Assembly: GCA_963709325.1 (NCBI GenBank)
Contig: CAVPVV010000003.1
Coordinates: 3,658,001 to 3,722,000, forward strand
DNA: 64,000 nt
Source: VFZN01 sp963709325
GTDB taxonomy: Bacteria; Acidobacteriota; Vicinamibacteria; Vicinamibacterales; UBA2999
Reading direction: 5' to 3'
Shown here: positions 33,655 through 43,884 of the stretch, piece after piece
How positions within the stretch are numbered: position 1 is the stretch's first letter
Layout: each line of letters starts with the position of its first letter
Notes under the pieces: generated by a model
What the model saw: only the letters and a program-made list of their open reading frames with translations
Database searches by the model: none
What the model was told of the DNA's origin: nothing
Program-made: the position numbers and the translations under genes

Positions 33655-34222
33655 ATGAATTGGTTGTCGCAGCTCGAGTCGCCGCAGAACGCGCTCGCGG
33701 TGCTGACCGCGCTGATCACGCCGGCGGTTCTCATCTCGGCTTGCGGCTCGCTCCTGTTCTCGACCAGCTCCCGGATGGGACGCGTCGTTGATCGCGTCCG
33801 TGTCCTGTCAGAACGCTTCGAGACAGCTCGCCAAGCACCCTGAGCAGGACGACATGTACCAGGAGCGCGTCAGCCTGATCTTCGACCAGCTCGATCGCCA
33901 GACCTCGAGAGCCCGCCTGTTGCAGCGGGCGATGCTGTCGTTCTACGTCGCGCTCGCCATCTTCATCGCGACCAGCGTCGCGATCGCGCTGGCCGCGGTG
34001 GCGCACGACTACACGTGGGTCGCCGTCGGCCTCGGCATGGTCGGCGTGTTCTTCATGCTCTACGCCTCGGTGCTGCTCGTCATCGAGTCGCGCATGGCGC
34101 TCGGCGCGATCATGAGCGAGATGGACTTCGTCTGGAAGGTCAGCACGAAGTACGCCGGAAAGGACCTCGCCGCGAAGAGTGGGGGTGGTCCGTTCACGTG
34201 GCTCGGCAAGAAGATTGGCTAG
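33655..34222 (+). pseudogene. DUF2721-like membrane protein, single-base frameshift
   Basis: ATG 33655 opens a protein with a first helix (ALITPAVLISACGSLLFSTS), then a loop MGRVVDRVRVLSERFE. The frame breaks near 33826; the other frame continues LAKHPEQDDMYQERVSLIFD, a second helix (LSFYVALAIFIATSVAIALA) and a third (WVAVGLGMVGVFFMLYASVL), ending FTWLGKKIG. The loop and helix order fit the DUF2721 family of inner-membrane proteins. The length (568 nt) fits one missing or extra base. The lesion is probably a sequence error. It lies downstream of the large palindrome. Confidence 0.75.
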
Positions 34223-34246
34223 ATCGATCCCGAAACCGGCCTTCCT

Positions 34247-36694
34247 TTATGGTTCTCTGAGCGCGTTGATCGGATCGACGCGGGTCGCGGCCCGGGCGGG
34301 GAGCCACGTCGCGAATAGAGCAACCAGGCAGAGCACGACGGCGACCGCGACGTAGGTCACCGGATCGGCGGGCTTCACCTCGTAGAGCATCGAGGCCATC
34401 CCGCGCGTGGTGAGCCATGCCGCGCCGAGGCCAATGGCTACGGCCAGGCCGCCAACCCAGGCGCCCTGTCCGAAAACGAGATGGCGCAGTTCGGCCGGCG
34501 TCGCGCCAAGCGCCGAGCGAACGCCGAGTTCGCGGGTCCGTGACGCGACGGAGAATGCCATCACCCCGAACGTGCCGACGGCCGCCAGCAGCAGCGCGGT
34601 GATCGCGAACAGGCCGACCAGCAGCGTGTTGAAGCGGCGCGGCGCCAGGCCCGAGGCGAGCAACTCGTCGAAGGTCCGGATCCGGGCGATCGGCTGGTTC
34701 GGATCCGCCTCGCGCACCGCGGCGCGAATCGCGCCGATGACGGCCGAGGGCGACGCGTCGGCCCAGACGAGGAAGGACAGGAACGGCCAGCGCTCGTCGT
34801 TCTGATCGAATGGAATGTAGAAGGTCGGGTCGGCAGGCTGCTCCAGCGCCCGATATCGCGCGTCGGCGACGATGCCGACGATTTCGTGATGAAGGTCGTC
34901 GCCGAACGAGATGGTCCGGCCGAGTGGATCGGTGCCGGGGAAGTAGCGATCGGCAAAGGTCTGGCTGATGATTACCACCCGCGGCGCGGTCGGGCTGTCG
35001 GCTTCGGTGAACGCGCGACCGCGCACCAGGGTGATGCCCATCGCGCGGAAATAATCGGCCGTAATCACCTGGAAATCGGCCGACGGACCCTGCGCGCCGG
35101 ACTGAATCGGCTGACCCTCCAGCTGCACGCCGCGATTCGGCGCGCCGGTGAGCGGTGCCGTGAACGCGGCGCTGGCGGCGCGGACCCCGGGCGTTGCCGT
35201 GAGCCTCGAGATCACCTGACCGACGAATTGCCGCTTCGGTGTCGTGTCGATCCTGGAGTCGTCCGGCGCCGCGCCGGGACGAGGCTGAAGATATCGGCCG
35301 GCAGCAAGTGACAGATCCGCGGCGATCCGGCCGTCGGGCACGAATCCGAGATGGACCTGTTGCGCCGCGAGGAAACTGGCGAGGAGCAGCCCGGCGCCGA
35401 CCAGCAGCACCTGTGCAAGCGCCAGCTCGCCGACTGCCATCACCTGGTGCCAGCGGCGGATCGCTCGGTCGCCGGCGACGCGCGTCCCCTGACGTGCCGC
35501 GTCGGCCATCGATCGCCGGGCACTCGTCAGCGCAGGACCGAGACCGAACAGCACCGCGGTCGCGAGGGTCAGGAGCATCGTGAACGCCAGCACCGTGGCG
35601 TCGACGTGCACCTCGCCGAGCCTCGGGAGCGAGGCCGGCGCCAGCCCGACCAGCGCATCGAGACCCCAGAGCGCGATCAGCAGGCCGAGCAGACCCCCGG
35701 GGACGGCGATCACCAGCGTCTCCGCGAGCAGCTGCCGCACCAGCCGGCCGCGGCCGGCGCCGAGCGCGACACGTGTGGCCAGCTCGGCGTGACGCCCCGC
35801 AGCCTGACCGAGGATCAAGCTCGCGACGTTGGCGCAGCCGATCGCCAGCATCAGCGTCACCGCGACCTGGAGCAGCAGGACAAGACGCCGGATTCCGCCA
35901 ACCACCTGCTCGTGCAGCGGCACGACGCGTGCGCTGAGCCCTTCGTTGGTGTCGGGATACGCGCGCGCGAGCCGGGCCATGATTGCGCCGAGCTCGTCAC
36001 CGGCTGCCGCCGCGCCAACGCCCGGGACCAGCCGCCCCACGACGAACAGCAGGTGCGAATCGCGGACGGTCGTGATGTCGCCCGGGAATGGGAAGCTGCG
36101 GGGGATGCCGCGATCGCTGCTCACCCAGAGCTCGATGTCCTTCATCACCGGCATCGAAAAGTCCGCCGGCAGCACGCCGATGATCGTGTGGGCGCGTCCG
36201 TCGAGCATTAACTCTTGTCCCGAGGCCGCGGAGGCGGTCCCGAACAGGCGTTCGGCGAGGCCGTGGGTCAGCACGGCCACCGGCGTCGCCTCGGGCCGAT
36301 CGTCTGCCGGAACCAGCGTGCGGCCGATCTCTGCCTGCACGCCCAGGATGGAAAAGAAAGTACCGGACGCGCCGGCCGCGCGCAGCCGCTCCGGCTCACC
36401 GCGGCCGGTCAGGTTGGCGGCGAAACTGTCGAACGCCGCCAGCGACTCGAACGATCGAGCGTCGCGTGCCCAGTCGAGAAAGTTGGCAGGCGCAACCCAC
36501 CGCTCCGGGTTGTCGGGTGCCGTCTCCCAGGCCATCACCAGGCGACCGGAGTCGGGGAACGGCAACGGCCGCAGCACCACTGCATTGAGCACGGAAAAGA
36601 TGGCGGTGTTGGCGCCGATGCCGAGCGCCAGGGAAACGATTGCGGCAAGCGCGAGAGCGGGTTGCCGCCGCCACAGTCGGAGTGCGTGAGTCAT
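34247..36694 (-). CDS. Duplicated orphan ABC permease (ADOP family, MacB/FtsX-like)
   Basis: This 815-residue inner-membrane protein has an N-terminal membrane helix (ALALAAIVSLALGIGANTAIFS) and a periplasmic MacB-core region (residues about 30-250). The first FtsX domain follows at about 270-430 with GCANVASLILGQAAGRHAEL and ATRVALGAGRGRLVRQLLAET, then a second periplasmic core and FtsX domain (VASRTRELGVRSALGATPAE). This single-chain double permease with no linked ATPase is characteristic of Acidobacteriota. ATG 36694 follows a long purine-rich 7-nt repeat leader; the longer frame (to 36751) runs into it. The substrate and partner ATPase are unknown. Confidence 0.92.
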   Translation of the reverse strand: MTHALRLWRRQPALALAAIVSLALGIGANTAIFSVLNAVVLRPLPFPDSGRLVMAWETAPDNPERWVAPANFLDWARDARSFESLAAFDSFAANLTGRGEPERLRAAGASGTFFSILGVQAEIGRTLVPADDRPEATPVAVLTHGLAERLFGTASAASGQELMLDGRAHTIIGVLPADFSMPVMKDIELWVSSDRGIPRSFPFPGDITTVRDSHLLFVVGRLVPGVGAAAAGDELGAIMARLARAYPDTNEGLSARVVPLHEQVVGGIRRLVLLLQVAVTLMLAIGCANVASLILGQAAGRHAELATRVALGAGRGRLVRQLLAETLVIAVPGGLLGLLIALWGLDALVGLAPASLPRLGEVHVDATVLAFTMLLTLATAVLFGLGPALTSARRSMADAARQGTRVAGDRAIRRWHQVMAVGELALAQVLLVGAGLLLASFLAAQQVHLGFVPDGRIAADLSLAAGRYLQPRPGAAPDDSRIDTTPKRQFVGQVISRLTATPGVRAASAAFTAPLTGAPNRGVQLEGQPIQSGAQGPSADFQVITADYFRAMGITLVRGRAFTEADSPTAPRVVIISQTFADRYFPGTDPLGRTISFGDDLHHEIVGIVADARYRALEQPADPTFYIPFDQNDERWPFLSFLVWADASPSAVIGAIRAAVREADPNQPIARIRTFDELLASGLAPRRFNTLLVGLFAITALLLAAVGTFGVMAFSVASRTRELGVRSALGATPAELRHLVFGQGAWVGGLAVAIGLGAAWLTTRGMASMLYEVKPADPVTYVAVAVVLCLVALFATWLPARAATRVDPINALREP

Positions 36695-36696
36695 AG

Positions 36697-36921
36697 CAGG
36701 AACCAGGAAGCAGGAACTAGGAACCAGGAACCAGGAACTAGGAGCTGGCACTGTCCGAATGCGGACGCCCGGTGTTCGGCCGCAGACTCGACATTCGCAA
36801 AACGGCTCGAAAACCTGGCATATCGTGGCTCCAGGCCACGCTTCAGCAACGTTCGTGCCTTCCTGATTCCCAGTTCCTGATTCCCAGTTCCTGATTCCTA
36901 GTTCCTATCTCCTGGTTCCTG
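36697..36921. repeat. Inverted pair of 7-nt repeat arrays (AGGAACC type)
   Basis: The left arm (36697-36746) is seven or so AGGAACC/AGGAACT/AGGAAGC units abutting the permease start. The right arm (36859-36921) is the reverse complement (TTCCTGA, TTCCCAG, TTCCTAG). About 110 nt separate them, including the small hairpin GTGGC/GCCAC. In the permease mRNA the left arm is the leader, so it may affect translation. Confidence 0.75.
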
Positions 36922-36927
36922 TCTGCG

Positions 36928-39900
36928 TCAGAAGATCTGGCCGATCGAGAAATGCCAGCGGAACGAGGTCTGGCCGGTGTCGCTGCGGACCGGGAAGCCG
37001 ACGTCGATGCGCACCGGCGCCAGCGGAGTGCGGATGCGGAGGCCGAGTCCGGTACCTACGGCGAAGTCGTCGAACGCGATGCCCTTCCGATCCGTGAACG
37101 TGTTGCCCGCATCCACGAACGCCGCGCCGCTCAGGAGCCAGAACAGCGGAAAGCGAAGCTCCTCGTTGAAGATCAGCAACTTCGGCCCGCCGACCGGTAG
37201 GTTCGCATCCTTGTACGGGACGTAGTACGCAGACAACGAGTCCTGCTTGAAGCCGCGCACCGTCTGCGTGCCGCCGGCGGTGAAGAAGATATCCAGCACG
37301 GTCAGCGGCGGCTGCCCCTCGAGCTGGACCAGGTTGCCCCACCGGACGTTCGAGGCCAGCGTCAGCGGGCCGAACGGCAGGTAGTGCGATCCGCGCACCA
37401 GCGTGCGCAGGTAGTCGAAGTCCGAACCAAGCGGCTGAAGTCCCCACTCGCCCGTCGCCGACAACAGCCATCCCCGCTTGGCGTCGAACTGGCTGTTGCG
37501 CCGGTCGATGACGATGGCCGATGCCAGAGAGGCCAGGTAGTACTTGAAACGCAGTCCTTCGTCGCGGGTGTTCGCGTCGAGGAAGCGCAGGGTACGAGCG
37601 TTGTAGCGGTACCCCCACGACAACTCGATCGGCTGGCGTGGGCGCCAGCGCTGCTCGATCGTGATGTTCGTCTCGTCGTCTCTGAAGATCGCCTGCTCAC
37701 TGCGCGCGCGCTCCTCGCTTTGTGCGTTCGCGTAGAAATTCGTCCGGATACGGGTCGAGGCGAACCGCGGCACCGTCATGAGCAGGCGGACGCTGTCGAA
37801 GCTCGGCTCGTAGCTCACCCCCGCGCCGAGCGACCAGCCCCGCCCGAGGAAGTTCCGATCACGAAGGTCGGCGGCGACGCCAGCGGTCGTCACGCGCTGA
37901 TCGAAGAGGGACTGGTACTGGTTGGTGGTTTCGAATCCGTAGAGAAACAGGAAGCGCTTGGATTCCTGGAGTGAGACGACCGCGTTCACCGGGACCGTAT
38001 CGGTTGCCGGTGCTGCAGTGACGGGCTCGAACGTGACGTTCGCTGAGCGGAAGGTGCCAATGTCGTAGAGGCGGCGGCGGGTCGATTCGGCGAGCGACGG
38101 GCTGGCCGGGACGCCCGGCTCGATACGCGTGGCGCGATCGACCAGGCTGTCGCGCGTGCTTTCCAAGCCGGTCGTCTGAACCGAGGCGACGACATATTGC
38201 GGGCCTTCGACCAGCGACAGCGCGAGATCGACCGTGCCTTCGCCGGCGTGTACCGTGGCGTCGGCGGACACCTTCACGTCCCGGTAACCCAGATTCCGAT
38301 AATGACGCTCGAGCGCCTGCCGCGCCGCTTGCTCGCTGCCGGCGAGGTACGGCTGACCGACTCCGACGCCTGTGGCTTTCAAGGCCTCCGCTTCGCCGAT
38401 TCGACGCGTACCGTCGATTCTGACCGTCGCGATACGGGAAAGGGTGCCTTCCGTGATCACCAACGGCAGCGTAGCGACCGAGCCGGCGTGTGCGATCGGC
38501 CGGGCAGCGACCTTCACGGCCAGGTAGCCGCGCGCGACGAACGTGGATTCGACCCACGACACGAGCGGCGCCGGGTCGAGCCACGCCGACGCGATCAGCT
38601 GCTGCCTGGTGGCGTCGGCGAGGAGCGTTTTCTCGTCGATGGCATGGTTGCCGATGAACGCCACCCGGCGTTCGGTGGTCCGAGCGCCCGGATCCACGGT
38701 GATCGTCGCGGTGATGCGCCGCTCTACGTCGGTGTGATCCACGGCAACGCCGAGCGTGGCCCGGAGGTATCCCTCGTTCACGAGATGCTCCCGCATCACA
38801 CGTTCGAGGTCGGTGTCGAGGAGTTCGAGCAGCACGCTCTCCGCCCACGCCAGCCGCAGGCGATCCAGCAGCGCCGCGGGCGCGGCGTATCCCTCCACCG
38901 TCAGCACGGTCTCCGGGCCCCGCACGATCCGGTAGGTGAGACCAACGGCGTGCGATCCGTCCGGCTCGGTGACGTCCTGCCGCGTCGGGACGATGCGCGC
39001 CGCCAGGTAACCGCGCTCGCGGTAGAGGCGGGCGATCCGATCGCGATCGTCGAGCCAGCGCTCGAACTCGAACCGATCGCCGAGCCGAAGGCTCGTCGCG
39101 GCCAGCACTTCGGCGGTTGTAAAGCCCGGATATCCGGTTACCGTGATGACGCCGACCCGTTCCCGGCTCTGCCGCCGGCGCGGCGTCGGACGCGGCGCCG
39201 ACACGCCTGGGCCGAAAAAGATCTCCTGGCGGAACTCGCCGGTGAACTCGGTGTTATCGCGCGAAATCACCCGGAACTCGAAGCCTGGGCGCGGCCGATA
39301 GATGATCACCCAGGTGAGCTCGTTGTCGTCGAGGTTGTCGGAGAGCACGAGCTCGAAGCGGCGCCCGAGCCGCTTCGACACCGTGAGCCGGAGCGCCGGG
39401 TCGACGTCGCTCGAGACCAGGGCCAGGTCGTCGGTCGTGCCGACAGTGACTGAATCGAACCCGAGGAACTGACCGGCGAAGCCGAGAACGTCACCCGACA
39501 CCGCGCCGACCGCATTCTCGTCCTTGGTCCCGCCGCGCGTGGGATCGTCAAGCTGCCCGGTCACCAGCAGCGTCTGCAAATCGCGTTCGCCGAGCGGCGG
39601 ATCGGAGCTGAGCGCGGTCTCGATTTGATTCACCGCGCCGGACAAGCGCAGCGAAACCGTGTAGTCGCCCACCCGCGTCTCGCCGCTGACAGCCAGCTGC
39701 GGCACCAGCCCCTGTTCGGGGCTGAATTCCAGGCGGCTTTCTCGCAAGCGATATTGCCGCCCGCCGAACTGGATCCGGCCGTCCTCGGCAACCGCGACCT
39801 GCCCGCGCAGGGCCGGTTGTGCGACGGTGCCAGTGAGCTGGAGATCCGGCGTCATCTCGACGCTCGCGACGCTGTTGGTTATCGCCAACGGCCCGACCGT

Positions 39901-42900
39901 GGACAGCCGGACGTCCAGCTGCGTGGCCGCGAGCGCGGCGGGCAGCTCGGTCGTCTTGCTGTTGGAGTTGTCGATCAGGCTCGACGCGAGCCGCGCCACT
40001 TCGGTGATGGGCTCGCGATAGGTGCGCGCCGTGAGCGTGGCGGTACCGGACAGCAGGCTGATTTCGCCCTGCCGCGACCACTGGAGATCGGCGTCCAACT
40101 GGCTGCGGAGTCCCTTGGGCACATCGAGAAACGCGCTCCTGACACGCGCTGTGATGCGGTCTGCGCCTTTCGAGCGGAATGGCAGCCGTCCTTCGACCGT
40201 CGCGTCGCCTCCGTTGAACTGTCCGTGAATGCCGCGCGCTTCGATCCCCTCGGCGTCGAGCGTCAGGCTGCCCGACCAGTCCGCCATCGAGAGGCGCCAT
40301 TCGGGGACGACCACGGTGCCGTCCGCGAGATCGATCGTGCCGACCATCGCTCGCGCGCCTGGAGGCCCCGAGACTTCAAGGTTGAAGCGCGCTCGGCCAT
40401 CCACGCGAGCGGGAATGAACAGCGTGAGCAGCCCGAGCGACGCGTCGCCGTCGAGCCGCATCGTGCCGTCAACCCCGTCAACCAGGCCGAGGGCGCCGCT
40501 GGCCTTCAGCTCGGAATCAGGTCCCTTCCATCGGAATCCGTCGAGGTGGACGCGGCCATCTTCGAGCCGGATTGCAGTGCCGCCTTCGGAGTTCAACGTG
40601 AACGCACCAGCCGTCAGCGTTCCGCCTTCGCCACGTACTGTGGCTCGAACCGCTTCCAGCCGTGGAGCGGTGGCGGTGCCGGTGGTTGTCAAGGCGAGCG
40701 TGCCGGTGACCGGCTGCGATGACGGCCTCAGCAACGACCACACGGAGCCGAGCACCACCTTCGAGCTGATGCGGAAGCTCGCCGGTTGCTCCGTCGCCGG
40801 TGGGTCACCGTTGCCGGCCCCCAACCACGAGAGCGGCGCCTCGCCTTCACCATCCACTTCACCGTCGAGGACGATGCCGCGGAGATTGGTCACGTGAATC
40901 CGATCGCCGTCCGACTCGGCGCGCATGGTGAGATCCCGTGCCAGCTCGGCCTGGCCCTGCTTGAGCGACGCAAGCTCTAGATCCAGCGCCCCGGCAGGCT
41001 GGAGATCATCGATGCTGGTGTTCAGCCGGAAGTCCGCTCGTATCCCGCCCTCGGCCGAAAGGTCGGCCGGCAGTCGGTCGGCGGCCAGCGTCACGACGTC
41101 CGCCACTGGTCCATCGAGCGTCACCGCAATGCCCGGCCCGGACGATTCGGGCGCGCCGACGCGCAGCGACGTGCCGCCCCACGTGAGGCGAAGCGGCGCC
41201 TCGACAGCGATCCGGCGATCCGCAAGGTGAAACCGTCCCGCCTCCTCGAGGTTCAGGGGCATCTCCCGCAGCGTGCCAGCCACTCTCGTGAGCGAGACCG
41301 TCGCTTCGGCCGACGCGAGCTCGCGTCCTGAACCATGGGCCTCGACTGTGCCGGTCACTGACACCTGCAGTTCCGACAGGGTCGCTGCCTCAGCGCCGGC
41401 AAGCTGCGCAAGCGCGGCCACGTTCGACTCATCGAATGAGACGCGTCCCTGGAACGGCAAGGAGGAATCCAGCGTGACAGTGCCGTCAAGCGTTGCGCCG
41501 AACGCGGGTGCGCGCGCGTTGACCTGGGCACGGCCCTCGGCCAAGGTGGCCGACCCGGAAATCGTGGACGTCTCGCGGCCGCCGACGGCGAGTGTCGTCG
41601 CCGTCCACGTCAGGCTGCCGTCCGGGCGCTCGGCGGGACCGGCCAGGTGCGCCTCGAACGAGACGTCATCCCCGCGCACCTTCGTTACCGCGTCGTTGTC
41701 ACCGGCCGGTGCATCGATGGCGACGTCGAGGGTGCGGCCTACCAGATCGGAATTCATCGTGCGGTTCGCGAGATCCCATTCACCCCGGCCCGACAGCGTG
41801 CCGCCTGGCTGCGCCGCGTTCAGGTCGGAGACGACGAGGCGGCCGCCGGCAATCGAAGTGTTGGCGGTCAGGCTTTGGAACGCGATTCCGTTGACCGCTA
41901 CCTCGCGGCCCTTCAAATCGGCGCCGGCGGCAAGGTCACGCAGCGTGCCAGTCCACGAGCCCGCAAGATCGATGACGCCGCGTGGCTTCCACGCATCAGG
42001 CACGCCAGGCGCGAACAGCGCCGGGTCCTCGACATGAGCGGTCACGGTGCCGTTCCCGTTGCCGCGCTGCCACGGCAAGTCGCCGTTGAGTTCGGCGCGG
42101 TTGCGGCCGCCCGTAACGATCAGCGGTGTGAGATGCACTGCCTGCGCATCGACGGCGATCGTTCCCTGCAACGCCACATTGTCGATTGGGCCCGCGCTGA
42201 CGCCGGCCGCGTCGATCGTACCGCTGGCGCGCGGGGCGGCGATGGTGCCCGAGAGCGTTCCTTCGAACGCCACGCGGGCGGAAGCGACCGGGAAATCGAG
42301 CCGTGTCCCGATGCCAAGACGGTTCAACTGCGTGACGGCGTGGCCGATGTCGGAGGCGTCGATGCGGACCGATCCCTGGACCGACGATCGAGCGAAGTGC
42401 CGGCCGTCCACCGCTACGGTCCCGTTCACCAGGGCGCTGGTGCCGCCGTCGAGGAGTTGCCGGTAGCCAAATCGCCAACGGCCTTCGCCTGCTGAGGCCT
42501 CGAGTCGCGCGGCTGCCATCTGGTCCGGGGCGCGTGCCCGCGCGCTGGCCTCGGCTCGCCCTTGGACTTCGGTGATGTCTGGCCGCAGCCCTGGCCAGGT
42601 GATGGACGCAGTCCCATTTGTGAAGCTTGGCGAGGCGGCCACGAAGGAGCGATCGAACAGGCTGGCGATGACGTCGAAACCGACGCCAGTCCAGCGTCCG
42701 GAGAACTCGCTGCGATCGGTCGAGCGAAACGCGAGATGGCCGTTGCCGCTGAGCGATGCGCCGCGCGACGCCGCGGAGAGCGACGCGACATCGAGCCCCC
42801 GGACAGACACGCCGCCCGACGCATCCATCGTCGCGGATTGGAGAGCTGACCACGCAAGGTCGCGACCCTCGACGTGAAATGCCGCCGACGGCGAGCGGAG

Positions 42901-43728
42901 TGCACCGGTCACTCGCCCGGTGACACGCGGGCGGCCGTTCCACTCAGGCGCGTCTGTCCACCAGTCGCGAAGCCGTTCGAGAACGACACCGCCCTCATAA
43001 TCGAGATCGAGCGGCGCGTCCAGCGAGAATGGAACGCGGCCGGTCGCGGTGACCTTGCCGACCGCCGACGAGGCGGTGAGGGAGGTCCGGACCGACGAGC
43101 GATTCTCGAGGGCCACGCGCGCCTCGGCGCGATCGAACGTCACGCGGATGGCGTCAGTGTCGAACGAAACCTCGACGCCGCCGGCGGCGGTGAGCGTGCC
43201 CGACAGCTCGTCGGCGCGGCGGAAGCCGGCCAGTGAAGCCGTAATGTCGCGCGCGTTGACGCGGAAGTCGTCGTCGGTGAGCTGGAAATCGACGTGCTCC
43301 AGATCGAGGCGATCGATGGAGAACGGGGGCAATGTGACAGGGCCGGCCTGGGCCGTTCCCTCCTGACGTGGCTGACGCGCGGTGGTGTCGATTGCCAGGC
43401 GAACGTCTCGAGCCGCGATTCCGTCGAATGCGAGCCGGCCGCCAAGCGCCGATCCGGCGAGATCCACGTCCAGCCGCGCCGCGTGCAGGACTGGCTGTTG
43501 CGGCGTGGCGGCATCCGCGATCGTCAGATCCTCGGCGGAAACACTCAGCGAGAACAGCCGGTAGTCGAACCGCGAGGCTCGAATGTCGACGCCAAACCGA
43601 CCCCGAGCCCAGGCGATGGCGCGCTCGAAGACAAGGCTCTTCGCCCACGGCGTCGACAGCGCCAGTGGGATTGCCGAGAGCACGATGAGGAGGCCGAGCA
43701 GGCGCCGCACGGCCGCGGGCAACGCCAC
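36928..43728 (-). CDS. TamB-TamA fusion: AsmA-like translocation protein joined to an Omp85 barrel
   Basis: This single intact frame of 2266 residues starts at GTG 43728. It has an N-terminal membrane anchor (about 1-25). A very long TamB/AsmA-like beta-helix body spans about 30-1480, with the TamB C-terminal signature near 1360-1500 (GGRQYRLRESRLEFSPEQGL, SDPPLGERDLQTLLVTGQLD, SKRLGRRFELVLSDNLDDNE). From about 1526 five or so POTRA-like repeats follow (VGVITVTGYPGFTTAEVLAA, ERRVAFIGNHAIDEKTLL, and so on). An Omp85 barrel runs from about 1928 to the C-terminal FSIGQIF, with the GGTQTVRGF loop. Normally TamA and TamB are separate envelope-spanning partners; here both are in one chain. It should span inner membrane to outer membrane and insert outer-membrane proteins or transport lipid. 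Confidence 0.92.
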   Translation of the reverse strand: MALPAAVRRLLGLLIVLSAIPLALSTPWAKSLVFERAIAWARGRFGVDIRASRFDYRLFSLSVSAEDLTIADAATPQQPVLHAARLDVDLAGSALGGRLAFDGIAARDVRLAIDTTARQPRQEGTAQAGPVTLPPFSIDRLDLEHVDFQLTDDDFRVNARDITASLAGFRRADELSGTLTAAGGVEVSFDTDAIRVTFDRAEARVALENRSSVRTSLTASSAVGKVTATGRVPFSLDAPLDLDYEGGVVLERLRDWWTDAPEWNGRPRVTGRVTGALRSPSAAFHVEGRDLAWSALQSATMDASGGVSVRGLDVASLSAASRGASLSGNGHLAFRSTDRSEFSGRWTGVGFDVIASLFDRSFVAASPSFTNGTASITWPGLRPDITEVQGRAEASARARAPDQMAAARLEASAGEGRWRFGYRQLLDGGTSALVNGTVAVDGRHFARSSVQGSVRIDASDIGHAVTQLNRLGIGTRLDFPVASARVAFEGTLSGTIAAPRASGTIDAAGVSAGPIDNVALQGTIAVDAQAVHLTPLIVTGGRNRAELNGDLPWQRGNGNGTVTAHVEDPALFAPGVPDAWKPRGVIDLAGSWTGTLRDLAAGADLKGREVAVNGIAFQSLTANTSIAGGRLVVSDLNAAQPGGTLSGRGEWDLANRTMNSDLVGRTLDVAIDAPAGDNDAVTKVRGDDVSFEAHLAGPAERPDGSLTWTATTLAVGGRETSTISGSATLAEGRAQVNARAPAFGATLDGTVTLDSSLPFQGRVSFDESNVAALAQLAGAEAATLSELQVSVTGTVEAHGSGRELASAEATVSLTRVAGTLREMPLNLEEAGRFHLADRRIAVEAPLRLTWGGTSLRVGAPESSGPGIAVTLDGPVADVVTLAADRLPADLSAEGGIRADFRLNTSIDDLQPAGALDLELASLKQGQAELARDLTMRAESDGDRIHVTNLRGIVLDGEVDGEGEAPLSWLGAGNGDPPATEQPASFRISSKVVLGSVWSLLRPSSQPVTGTLALTTTGTATAPRLEAVRATVRGEGGTLTAGAFTLNSEGGTAIRLEDGRVHLDGFRWKGPDSELKASGALGLVDGVDGTMRLDGDASLGLLTLFIPARVDGRARFNLEVSGPPGARAMVGTIDLADGTVVVPEWRLSMADWSGSLTLDAEGIEARGIHGQFNGGDATVEGRLPFRSKGADRITARVRSAFLDVPKGLRSQLDADLQWSRQGEISLLSGTATLTARTYREPITEVARLASSLIDNSNSKTTELPAALAATQLDVRLSTVGPLAITNSVASVEMTPDLQLTGTVAQPALRGQVAVAEDGRIQFGGRQYRLRESRLEFSPEQGLVPQLAVSGETRVGDYTVSLRLSGAVNQIETALSSDPPLGERDLQTLLVTGQLDDPTRGGTKDENAVGAVSGDVLGFAGQFLGFDSVTVGTTDDLALVSSDVDPALRLTVSKRLGRRFELVLSDNLDDNELTWVIIYRPRPGFEFRVISRDNTEFTGEFRQEIFFGPGVSAPRPTPRRRQSRERVGVITVTGYPGFTTAEVLAATSLRLGDRFEFERWLDDRDRIARLYRERGYLAARIVPTRQDVTEPDGSHAVGLTYRIVRGPETVLTVEGYAAPAALLDRLRLAWAESVLLELLDTDLERVMREHLVNEGYLRATLGVAVDHTDVERRITATITVDPGARTTERRVAFIGNHAIDEKTLLADATRQQLIASAWLDPAPLVSWVESTFVARGYLAVKVAARPIAHAGSVATLPLVITEGTLSRIATVRIDGTRRIGEAEALKATGVGVGQPYLAGSEQAARQALERHYRNLGYRDVKVSADATVHAGEGTVDLALSLVEGPQYVVASVQTTGLESTRDSLVDRATRIEPGVPASPSLAESTRRRLYDIGTFRSANVTFEPVTAAPATDTVPVNAVVSLQESKRFLFLYGFETTNQYQSLFDQRVTTAGVAADLRDRNFLGRGWSLGAGVSYEPSFDSVRLLMTVPRFASTRIRTNFYANAQSEERARSEQAIFRDDETNITIEQRWRPRQPIELSWGYRYNARTLRFLDANTRDEGLRFKYYLASLASAIVIDRRNSQFDAKRGWLLSATGEWGLQPLGSDFDYLRTLVRGSHYLPFGPLTLASNVRWGNLVQLEGQPPLTVLDIFFTAGGTQTVRGFKQDSLSAYYVPYKDANLPVGGPKLLIFNEELRFPLFWLLSGAAFVDAGNTFTDRKGIAFDDFAVGTGLGLRIRTPLAPVRIDVGFPVRSDTGQTSFRWHFSIGQIF

Positions 43729-43884
43729 GGCTCCATTCTGACACTCTAACCGCTCAGTTCACGTGAGCTGTGGGGCCGAATCGCGCTGCGGACGGTCCTT
43801 CGACAGGCCGCAAGGTTCTCCGGTAGTAGAATCGCGTCGCCCGTCAGGAGGCTCGCCGCTGTCCATTTGCGAATGGCGGTTGAC

